NCBI GenBank assembly: GCA_017860075.1 | Contig: JAFNAH010000001.1 | Coordinates: forward strand, 1 to 23,406 | Source of the DNA: Acidobacteriota bacterium | Lineage (GTDB): Bacteria > Acidobacteriota > UBA6911 | Length of the DNA stretch: 23,406 bases | Direction: 5' to 3' | In this document: one piece after another, positions 1 through 7,254 of the stretch | Layout: the number at the start of each line of letters is the position of its first letter | How positions within the stretch are numbered: the stretch's first letter is position 1 | Program-made: the position numbers and the translations under genes | The notes under the pieces: model-generated | The model's input: only the letters and a program-made list of their open reading frames with translations | Databases searched by the model: none | Told to the model about the DNA's origin: nothing

Positions 1-31
1 TGACCGCATTGAATGATCCGGAGGTTTGACA

Positions 32-1201
32 ATGGGCGAATTCAGGGGTGTTGATTTTTATCGTCTGGATGACCTGCTTTCAGAGGAGGAAATGATGGTG
101 CGTGACACTGTCCGCACCTTCGCCGACGAGCGGATCATCCCGATCATCGACAGGCACTTTGAAGAGGCCACGTTCCCCATGGGCCTGATACCGGAGATGG
201 CCGGTTTGGGGCTGTTCGGCGCGAACCTGCCGGAGGAGTACGGGTGTGCCGGCATGAACGATGTCGCCTACGGCCTGGTCATGCAGGAACTGGAACGTGG
301 CGACAGCGCGATCCGCAGCTTCGCGTCGGTCCAGGGCGCGCTGGTGATGTACCCGATATACACTTTCGGGACAGAGGAGCAGAAACGACGGTGGCTTCCG
401 GCTCTTGCCGCCGGCGAGAAGGTCGGGTGTTTCGGCCTCACCGAACCCAACCACGGCTCGGACCCCGGGAGCATGGAAACGCACGCGGTCAAGCGGGGGG
501 ACTGTTGGGTGCTCAACGGCGCCAAATCCTGGATCACAAACGGGACAATCGCCGACGTTGCCGTGGTCTGGGCGAAGACAGCCGATGGGATCCGCGGCTT
601 CCTGGTTGAGAAGGGAACCAGGGGGTTCTCGGCGCCTGAGATCAAGCACAAGATGTCGCTGCGTGCTTCAGTGACTTCGCAGCTGGTATTCGAGGACTGC
701 GAGATCCCCGGGGAGAACCTGCTGCCCGGTACCGGGGGCCTGAAGTCGGCTCTCATGTGCCTGAACCAGGCGCGATATGGAATAGCCTGGGGCGCGCTCG
801 GGGCAGCAATGGCCTGTTACCATTCTGCCGTCGATTATACCGGTGCGCGGCACCAGTTCGACCGGCCTATTGCGGCTTTTCAGCTGGTCCAGGAAAAGCT
901 GGTCTACATGCTGACGGAAATAACCAAGGGGCAGCTTCTGGCTCTGCATTTGGGGCGACTGAAGGATGCGGGGAAACTCCGTTTCGTGCAGACTTCCATG
1001 GCGAAAATGAACAACGTCTCGATCGCCCTCGAGACGGCCCGCAAGGCAAGGCAACTGCTGGGCGCGAACGGCATCAGCCTCGAGTTCCCGGTCGTCCGCC
1101 ACATGTGCAACCTCGAGTCGGTGATCACGTACGAGGGCACCCACGACATACACACGCTGATTGTCGGGGAGGCAATTACCGGGATCCCTGCGTTTTGCTG
1201 A
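32..1201 (+). CDS. glutaryl-CoA dehydrogenase-type acyl-CoA dehydrogenase
   Basis: This is a soluble FAD-dependent acyl-CoA dehydrogenase, most like glutaryl-CoA dehydrogenase, which oxidises and decarboxylates glutaryl-CoA to crotonyl-CoA in lysine, tryptophan or aromatic degradation. The 389 residues match the normal family length. The FAD/substrate region carries FGLTEPNHGSDPGSM, and the C-terminal region carries ITYEGTHDIHTLIVGEAITG, where E368 is the expected catalytic base. R95 in SAIRS sits where the family binds the substrate gamma-carboxylate. E88 and Y367, which I recall as typical of decarboxylating members, are also present. I chose the ATG at 32 over an in-frame TTG at 26 because GGAGG at 20-24 is 7 bases from the ATG and only 1 from the TTG. 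The gene converges with galT 17 bases downstream, and I see no terminator between them. The electron acceptor is probably an ETF encoded elsewhere. The exact substrate is inferred from motifs. Confidence 0.9.
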   Translation: MGEFRGVDFYRLDDLLSEEEMMVRDTVRTFADERIIPIIDRHFEEATFPMGLIPEMAGLGLFGANLPEEYGCAGMNDVAYGLVMQELERGDSAIRSFASVQGALVMYPIYTFGTEEQKRRWLPALAAGEKVGCFGLTEPNHGSDPGSMETHAVKRGDCWVLNGAKSWITNGTIADVAVVWAKTADGIRGFLVEKGTRGFSAPEIKHKMSLRASVTSQLVFEDCEIPGENLLPGTGGLKSALMCLNQARYGIAWGALGAAMACYHSAVDYTGARHQFDRPIAAFQLVQEKLVYMLTEITKGQLLALHLGRLKDAGKLRFVQTSMAKMNNVSIALETARKARQLLGANGISLEFPVVRHMCNLESVITYEGTHDIHTLIVGEAITGIPAFC

Positions 1202-1218
1202 CCCCGATGCCGGAGCGT

Positions 1219-2282
1219 CTAGATTTCCGCTTCGCGCAGGTACTTGGCAGCCTCTTCGGGGGCGGTGGGATTGATATAGAAACCGGATCCCCACTCGAAT
1301 CCCGCGATACCGGTGAGGCGCGGCATCAGTTCGATATGCCAGTGGAAATCCGCCTCGATCGTGTCCCAGTAACTGGTGCGCCTGGGCCTGGCCTTGGTAT
1401 TGGGGACGGTATGAATCAGGAAGTTGTAGGCAGGGTCATTCAGGCACTTCCTGATCCTCATGAGGACTTCCTTCAGCGCGACCGCCACCTCGCGGATCAT
1501 CGAATCGTTGATTTCAGCGAAGCTGTGCTGATGATGCCTTGGCGCCAGGAAGATCTCGAACGGGAACCGCGATGCGAATGGAGTGATCGCCACCATCTGG
1601 TCGGTTGACATCACCACCCGGTCACCCGAATCGAGCTCCTGGTTGATCACGTCGCAGAAAAGGCAGCGCTCCTTCTCCTGGTAATGATCCTTTGCGGAGA
1701 TCAGCTCGCCGGCCATGGTCAGGGGCGTGACCGGAGTTGCGATCAGCTGGCTGTGGGGATGGGACAGCGAGGCCCCGGCCGCTGCGCCGGAATTCTTGAA
1801 GATGAGGACATACTTGAATCGGCGGTCCCGTATCAGGTCCTGGAGCCGCTCGCGATACATCCAGATTACCCTGCTGAGATCCTCGACAGTCATGTCGGCC
1901 ATCGCCAGATCGTGGCGGGGGGTTTCTATTATGACCTCGTGAGCCCCGATGCCGTTCATCTTGTCGTGGATGCCCACTCCCCTGCGCTCGAGGTCCCCTT
2001 CGATTCTCAGGGCGGGGAACTTGTTGGGAACAACCCTGATCTGCCATCCGGGGCTGTCGGGTCCATTACCGTTGAAGCGGATCGCTCGTATTTCGGGGGG
2101 CGTTTTGGCTTCATTTCCCTCGCAGAAGGGGCAGAAGCCATTCGACCCCAGATCCTCGGCGCGGGATCCTCGGCGCGGGGAAAATCATCGGGCCGCCGTC
2201 CCCGTTCGGTCGCAATAATCACCCAGCGTCTCTGAATGGGATCATGGCGAAGTTCTGGCATATATCGGACAAATCCTTCCAT
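1219..2282 (-). pseudogene. galT: galactose-1-phosphate uridylyltransferase, frameshifted by a 14-bp tandem duplication
   Basis: GalT moves UMP between UDP-glucose and galactose-1-phosphate in the Leloir pathway. The N-terminal frame gives MPELRHDPIQRRWVIIATER and runs to about 2165. The remainder lies in another frame: CPFC (zinc ligands), FNGNGPDSPGWQIRVVPNKF, the active-site SHPHSQ with its nucleophilic histidine, a second zinc-like CLFC, and a C-terminal FHWHIELMPRLTGIAGF segment. The two halves are separated by a perfect 14-bp direct repeat at 2151-2178. Removing one copy restores one open frame of 349 residues plus stop, close to the 348 of E. coli GalT. The ATG at 2282 has GGAG 7 bases upstream; an internal ATG at 2261 is the alternative. 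It is the last gene of the minus-strand glucan cluster, about 595 bases beyond glgP, and has its own promoter candidate. An assembly artefact at the repeat is possible. Confidence 0.85.
2151..2178. repeat. perfect 14-bp tandem duplication inside galT
   Basis: The unit GATCCTCGGCGCGG occurs twice with no spacer, at 2151-2164 and 2165-2178. Fourteen is not a multiple of three, so the second copy shifts the galT reading frame. This looks like replication slippage or an assembly duplication. Confidence 0.95.
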
Positions 2283-2358
2283 CATCTCGCTCCGGTCAGC
2301 CGCCTGCAGCCTGGGATTGTAGTTTCCCCCTGGGCTGGCAGGTCTCTGCCGGCGCGAG

Positions 2359-2387
2359 ATGCTAGCACTCTTCTTGCCCTTGTTCAA
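2359..2387 (-). promoter_or_regulatory. candidate galT promoter
   Basis: On the minus strand TTGAAC (2382-2387) and TAGCAT (2359-2364) are separated by 17 bases, matching 5/6 and 4/6 of the sigma-70 consensus. This would start a leader of about 70 bases before the ATG at 2282. Confidence 0.35.
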
Positions 2388-2641
2388 TCTTCAGGGCACA
2401 GGCACACCGTCCCGGCAGGCTTACTCCCGTCCGCGACGATCCCTGATCATCTTACAGATCGTCAAGTCCTGCCGATTTGATGCCGTTTCTGATGTCTATT
2501 GCAGGGCCTGTACTGCGGACTCCAAGCCATAAGTGTGAGCCATCATGAGAAGGAGGTCAATGGCTGCGGGTCGAGTCCGACCCCAGCGCGGGGAAGGCGA
2601 AAGGATTAGTTGCATCCTGATGTCACGACAGTCTATTAGAT

Positions 2642-2665
2642 ATCGGTATCGGGGTCGTGATCGAA
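2642..2665. repeat. short single hexamer tract of the NTCGGN type
   Basis: Four consecutive six-base units read ATCGGT, ATCGGG, GTCGTG, ATCGAA. Units and period match the array found after infB at 21889-21918. No inverted partner of the same type is nearby. Confidence 0.6.
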
Positions 2666-2699
2666 TGGCGCCTGGATAGGAAATGTCGCCGGCGTGAAC

Positions 2700-2860
2700 G
2701 TGGACCTAGACTTCGACCTGGACCTGGACTTCGACCTAGACGTAGACGATCCTCTTGGAGGCAGGAAGAATCGCGGTTGTTCTGTCTATGATCCCGCTGT
2801 CTGGTTCCGCATGTCCAAGTCCACGTCTAGGTCGAGGTCCAGGTCTAAGTCCAGGTCCAG
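2700..2860. repeat. mirrored hexanucleotide array, 8 plus 8 units, downstream of glgP
   Basis: The left arm (2700-2747) is eight units of the form NTNGAC: GTGGAC, CTAGAC, TTCGAC, CTGGAC, CTGGAC, TTCGAC, CTAGAC, GTAGAC. The right arm (2813-2860) is eight units of the complementary form GTCNAN. A 65-base centre separates them. Units 5-8 of the left arm match four right-arm units in reverse complement at 22 of 24 positions, so a long imperfect hairpin can form. The array starts 18 bases past the restored-frame stop of glgP, where a terminator or mRNA-end structure would sit. Confidence 0.85.
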
Positions 2861-2877
2861 GTTGGCCGCTACGCAGG

Positions 2878-4904
2878 TCACTGCCTGGGCAGGTAGTACT
2901 TCTGGGCGTACTCGCGGACCATTCTCCAGGTATTGAAGACCGGCACGAGCGTCGCCATCGCTCTCCTGATCCGGCGATCGAAGCGGGGCACTCGTCCGTA
3001 CCGATGGCGAAGCCGTTCGTGCCGTCGTAGGCCTCGCGCCACCACCCGTCCAGGATGCTGAGGTTCAAGCCGCCGTTACAGCTGACCTTCATACCGCTGG
3101 TTCCGGAAGCTTCGAACGGGCGCCTGGGATTGTTCAGCCAGACGTCGCACCCCGAGACCATCTGGCGGGCGACATGTACGTCGTAGTTCTCGATGAAGAC
3201 AAGCCGGGAGCGCAGGGCGCTGCCCCTCGTCAGCTGGATGATCTGCTGGAGGTGGCGTTTGCCTTCGTCGTCCATCGGGTGGGCCTTGCCCGCAAAAACG
3301 AACTGGATCGGGCGCTCGCGGTCGTGAACAAGCTTCAGGATTCTGTCCAGGTCCTGGAAGACCAGCGGCGCGCGTTTGTAGGTTGCGAACCGCCTGGCAA
3401 AACCTACGGTCAGCGCATCGGGATCAAGGATGCGGTCGAAGGCGATGAAGTCCAGGTTGGCGAGCCTCTGCCCCTGGACCTCGAGCCTCCGGCGGGCGAA
3501 CTCGATCAGGGCACGGCGCAGCCGATAGCGCAATGCCCAGAGTTCTTCATCCGAGATGAACTTCGGATCCAGCATGCGCTTCCAGTAGGCCGCGGAATTA
3601 ATGTTTTCCTCCCAGCGCGGCCCCAGCTTGCGTCTCCAGAAGCTTCGCACCGGGCCTTTCATCCATCCGAGCAGGTGCACCCCGTTGGTGATGTGGCTGA
3701 TCGGCACATCATCGACCGCCTTCCCGGGATACAGGGCCTGCCACATTTTTCGTGTCACGCTTCCATGCAGCTGGCTGACCGCGTTTGCGGCCCTTGAAGC
3801 CTTCAAAGCCAGGACCGTCATGCAGAATGGCTCGTTTTCGTCCTTGGGATTGACCCTGCCAAGGCTCATCAGTTCGGGAAACGAGGGTGCCACCTGCGGG
3901 AGAATCGCATGGAGCGCGTATCTGACGAGTTCGGGACGGAAACGATCGTGCCCTGCCTCCACGGGCGTGTGGGTCGTAAATATGCACTGGCTTCTCGTGG
4001 CCGCCAGCGCCTCTTCGAAGGGCATTCCCTGTGAGATCTTCTCCCGCATGAGTTCGAGCGTCAGGAAGGCGACGTGGCCTTCGTTCATGTGATACACAGA
4101 CGGTTCAACACCGAGGCTGCGCAGCAGGCGGACGCCCCCCATCCCCAGCAGCATCTCCTGCATGATCCGCGTCGTGGAGTCCCCCCCGTAAACGCGCAGG
4201 GAGAGGTCGCGGTAGAGTTGCTGGTTCTCCGGCCTGTTCGTGTCCATCAGGTAGACGGGAACTCGCCCCACGTTCACGCGCCAGGCATGGAAGTAAACGC
4301 GGCTGAAGTCGATGTCCAGCGAGCAGACCAAAGGCTCCCCGGCCTCGTTCAACACTGGCTCGAGCGGCAGCGTTTCGGGATTCAGCCGGACGTAGTAGTC
4401 CGTCTGCCAGTTGTCCGGGCTGATCGCCTGCTGGAAATATCCCTCGCGGTAAAAGATACTGATGGCCACGAATCCAAGTCCCAGGTCGCTCGCGGACCGC
4501 GTATGATCACCGGCAAGTATTCCCAGACCGCCGGCTGCGATCGGCAGGGTTTCGTGGAAACCGATTTCAGCCGAGAAATAGGCAACGGGATTGCTCAACA
4601 GGGAAGGCGCGAGTTTCTTTCCCCATGTCTTCTCGTCCGACATGTAGGCATCGAAGCCATTCAGGACCTCCCTGACACGGCGCGCGAAGCTGGGCTCCTG
4701 CAGCCGGACCTTGAGTTCGTATTCCGAGACCTCCTGCAGCACCGCGACCGCGTTGTGATAGAGGTTCTGCCAACCGCGGGGGGAAAGCTCGTGGAACACT
4801 TCCTGCGAGTCCTGATTCCAGGTCCACCACAGGTTCGATGCCAGTCGCCTCAGACCGGAGATCAATCGTGCTACTTCATCTGGCGTAAGTGCAGGTGTTT
4901 GCAT
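2878..4904 (-). pseudogene. glgP: alpha-glucan (glycogen) phosphorylase, 3' out-of-frame deletion
   Basis: Glycogen phosphorylase releases glucose-1-phosphate from alpha-1,4-glucan ends using pyridoxal phosphate. Residues 1-638 read as a GT35 enzyme of the short bacterial/archaeal type: GLRRLASNLWWTWN at the N terminus, YFSAEIGFHETLPIAAGGLG near 109-128, THTPVEAGHDRF near 311-322, and the PLP-lysine motif EASGTSGMK with K606. After GTDE (codon at 2991-2993) the frame is lost. The expected tail VPRFDRRIRRAM...TLVPVF...NTWRMVREYAQKYYLP continues one frame over and stops at 2878-2880. About 30-35 family residues are missing between these parts, so an out-of-frame deletion of roughly 100 bases is inferred. 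The shifted frame stays open through the hexamer array to 2736, giving a 722-residue chimera. Catalytic residues survive, so partial function cannot be excluded. It lies between GH57 and galT. Confidence 0.85.
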
Positions 4905-5082
4905 AATCTCAACACGACAGATACAGGGCGGCGGACTGGAAGTCCGGGCCTTGGCGGCCCACGCCGCTCAGTTCAGTAATCCGACCGCACGCATCGTCGG
5001 TCGGCCAAGCATCACGCACCTCTCCCGGGAACCGACGGAAGCGGGCCTGATGGGATCTGTTCCCGCATGCCGTCCGGCGGGC
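4905..5082. other. 178-bp gap between GH57 and glgP with three adjacent small hairpins
   Basis: Three perfect inverted repeats follow one another: GGACT/AGTCC (4933-4945), GGGCC/GGCCC (4946-4960) and CCGACCG/CGGTCGG (4981-5004). None has a T-run. They could be mRNA processing or stability structures in the minus-strand transcript. No separate glgP promoter is obvious. Confidence 0.4.
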
Positions 5083-7251
5083 TCAGACCATCCACTCCTG
5101 ATTGTCGAGTTGCCAGGGATCCACTTTCACCGAGAGAAACCCGATCGACGGGAACCTCTCGAGCTCACGGCCGGCTTCCAGGACCGAGATGAAGAGCTGT
5201 GCTTCCTGAGGCTGGTGAACTCCAAGCGCCGCGAGCGGAATGGCCAATTCCAGGATCTTACCGGCCCCGACTTCAGCCCTCAGCACCTCTGCGCCTCCTT
5301 CAGAGGCGATGCAGTGCCAAGCGCTGGTCTCATCCCGTTCCAGAGTCAGCACACCCCGCCTGGGGAGGATGAATTGTATCTGAAGGGTGGACCTCGGCGG
5401 AAGTGGCGCGCGCCCGGGGGAGGAGAAATCGATGCGGAGATAGAAGTTCAGCTTGTCGAATCCGAAAAACACCTTCTCGATGTGCTGGCTGATCCGGTGC
5501 ATGGACTCGCCGCCGCCCGGCATGGCAAACCCGGCGGAAAGCCATTCGAAGTAGTCCGTGACGGCGCCGTCGATGCGCGGCGTGATCGTGTGAACCGGTT
5601 GCCTGGACCTGATCTCGGGCGCGGCGCTCTTGATCGGGATATCCAGGTCGAGCGGGTAGGAATGACCAATGCAGCGGTAGACGTTCTTGACGTGACTTCT
5701 GAAGAGGGCATCGAACTCCGCTGCGTTCTGAGTCTGATGGTCGTCGCCGTACCACCAGAACCAGTCACTGCCTTCCGCGATCATCATCTCCCGGGCGGCT
5801 TCGCGCGCCTGATCAGATTCACCGGCCTCGTCAAGGTAGCCGCCAAGGAACTTGCGCGCAGAGGCCAGGTGATTCCAGGCGCGGTTCTTCTCGGGGTGAC
5901 CGATCCAGGTAGCCAGGTTTCCATAGATCCAACTGCCGCTCAGTATCGTCGACAGCGAGTCGTCGGGGGATTGCAGGTCGAGGAAATCCGAGAAGGTTAC
6001 CGTCTGCAGATCCACGGCGTGGGTCAGCAGGCGGTAGAGAGTCTTCAGAAATGCGGTCCCGTTGTCCGGGAAATGTTCCCAGGCGTTTTCCCCATCCAGC
6101 ATGATCGGCACGACGTAGTAACGGCCATCGTCGGGCAGGGAGGAGTGAATCTGCCGGAGGCGTTCCACGAAATCGGCGGCCGCCTCTTCCCCCTTCCAGC
6201 GCGAGTATGTGAATCCGATCAGGTCGGACAGACCGTGGTCACGGAAGAACAGAGCAGGGCCGTCTTCCTGCCAGCGCCAGGCGCGAAATTTCCGATCAGC
6301 CGTAAGGCTGTCAACCGCCATTCCCGCTTTCCTGAGCGAGTTCAGGAGGACCACCTCATCCGAGGCGAGCCAACGGAAACCTGTCTCCCGCGCAAGAAAA
6401 AGCACGGCGTCGCTGATAGACCCTTCTGAAGGCCACATTCCGCGCGGCGGTTTTCCGAACAACTCGGTGTACCGCCCTCGCGCCTCGACGACCTGCCTGC
6501 GGGCATCGTCGGGAAAGGAAAACGAATGTTCCGGCAGCTTTATGGCCGGGAGCGCCTCACGCGCGGAGCGCACGTCGCAGAGCAGCGGCAGGATAGGATG
6601 GTAATAAGGGGAGACAGATACCTCGATCCCGCAGATGTCCACCAGTTGGCGGTACAGGGGCACGATCCGGCCGGCGAGAGAACGCTGGGTTTCCAGGAGC
6701 CGGCGCTTGTCCTCTTCCGAGAATCGCCTGCCCTTCTTGAACAGGGCCGCGATGTCTGTGTGGCGGCGCAGCTCCCTTCCGCACCAGGCCAGGTTGAACC
6801 AGACCTGGAGGTCGCGGTAGTCGTTCACCGTGAAGCGCTTCAGGCCGGCTGTATACTGACCCCGGTCGTCCGCCGAACCGCGACGTTCGAGGAGCTCTGC
6901 GTAACGAGGAAAGGGGAGAACCATCTGCTGATGCGGCAGCTGGAAGAAGCTGCGCAACAGAAACGACCTGTCGTGCTCGCTAAGATCGGCAGCGTTCTTG
7001 AGCGTGAGAGCGGAGTATGTGTCGCGGACTGTGCCGGCCGCGTAGGCTTCGAGCTGATCGATCAGCGAGGGCACGATGTTGATAGTCACCCGCAGGCCCA
7101 GGGTCTCTTCGATCAGAGCGCCCATGTCGTAGTAGTCCTTGGCGGCGTGAAAACGGGTCCAGGGGAGGTACACTTCGCCCGTTTGCCGGTTACCGTAATC
7201 CGGCTGATGCATGTGCCACAGGATGGCGACACAAAGGGGCTTCTTGGCCAT
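5083..7251 (-). CDS. glycoside hydrolase family 57 alpha-glucanohydrolase
   Basis: This is a retaining GH57 enzyme acting on alpha-1,4 or alpha-1,6 glucan (amylase, amylopullulanase or 4-alpha-glucanotransferase type). All main GH57 motifs are visible: HMHQPDYG at 13-20, GIEVSVSPYYHPILPL at 208-223, GMWPSEGS at 271-278 with E276 as the expected nucleophile, and MLDGENAWE at 384-392 with D386 as the expected acid/base. The long C-terminal part (about 450-722) probably holds the helical GH57 C-domain plus a beta-rich accessory region. No signal peptide is seen, so cytoplasmic action on stored glycogen is inferred. The ATG lies 3 bases after the glgB stop, indicating one operon with translational coupling. 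The 722 residues are intact. The exact specificity cannot be told from the sequence. Confidence 0.9.
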   Translation of the reverse strand: MAKKPLCVAILWHMHQPDYGNRQTGEVYLPWTRFHAAKDYYDMGALIEETLGLRVTINIVPSLIDQLEAYAAGTVRDTYSALTLKNAADLSEHDRSFLLRSFFQLPHQQMVLPFPRYAELLERRGSADDRGQYTAGLKRFTVNDYRDLQVWFNLAWCGRELRRHTDIAALFKKGRRFSEEDKRRLLETQRSLAGRIVPLYRQLVDICGIEVSVSPYYHPILPLLCDVRSAREALPAIKLPEHSFSFPDDARRQVVEARGRYTELFGKPPRGMWPSEGSISDAVLFLARETGFRWLASDEVVLLNSLRKAGMAVDSLTADRKFRAWRWQEDGPALFFRDHGLSDLIGFTYSRWKGEEAAADFVERLRQIHSSLPDDGRYYVVPIMLDGENAWEHFPDNGTAFLKTLYRLLTHAVDLQTVTFSDFLDLQSPDDSLSTILSGSWIYGNLATWIGHPEKNRAWNHLASARKFLGGYLDEAGESDQAREAAREMMIAEGSDWFWWYGDDHQTQNAAEFDALFRSHVKNVYRCIGHSYPLDLDIPIKSAAPEIRSRQPVHTITPRIDGAVTDYFEWLSAGFAMPGGGESMHRISQHIEKVFFGFDKLNFYLRIDFSSPGRAPLPPRSTLQIQFILPRRGVLTLERDETSAWHCIASEGGAEVLRAEVGAGKILELAIPLAALGVHQPQEAQLFISVLEAGRELERFPSIGFLSVKVDPWQLDNQEWMV

Positions 7252-7254
7252 GCC

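Larger units (their letters stand above)
2283..2699. other. intergenic region between galT and the hexamer array: no gene seen
   Basis: I find no convincing coding sequence here. The region holds the candidate galT promoter, a hairpin at 2568-2583 (GGGTCG, loop AGTC, CGACCC, extendable by CTG/CAG across one bulge) and the short hexamer tract at 2642-2665. The hairpin has no adjacent T-run on either strand. Confidence 0.6.

Noticed and set aside
1202..1218. A terminator between the acyl-CoA dehydrogenase and galT.
   Set aside because: Only 17 bases separate the stops and no stem with a T-run is visible.
2568..2583. GGGTCGAGTCCGACCC resembles a tRNA T-arm.
   Set aside because: The best pairing leaves a 4-base loop, not 7, and no acceptor, D or anticodon stems are found around it.
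2700..2860. Hexamer arrays considered as a CRISPR array.
   Set aside because: The units are 6 bases with no unique spacers, and the two arms are in opposite orientation.
2694..2936. A + strand 80-residue frame beginning with an Asp/Leu/Phe alternating peptide.
   Set aside because: It is the translation of the hexamer array and antisense glgP tail; no ribosome-binding site or homology is seen.
2736..2990. The minus-strand phosphorylase frame continues to 2736, giving a normal-looking 722-residue protein.
   Set aside because: After GTDE the residues no longer match the family, and the true tail lies in another frame ending at 2878. The apparent length is a coincidence of the frame staying open through the hexamer array.
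4951..6429. Long + strand open frames of about 490-510 residues opposite GH57 and glgB (also 6526-8049 and 8254-9735).
   Set aside because: They are antisense to full-length, motif-complete genes; high GC leaves shadow frames open, and the peptides show no recognisable family.
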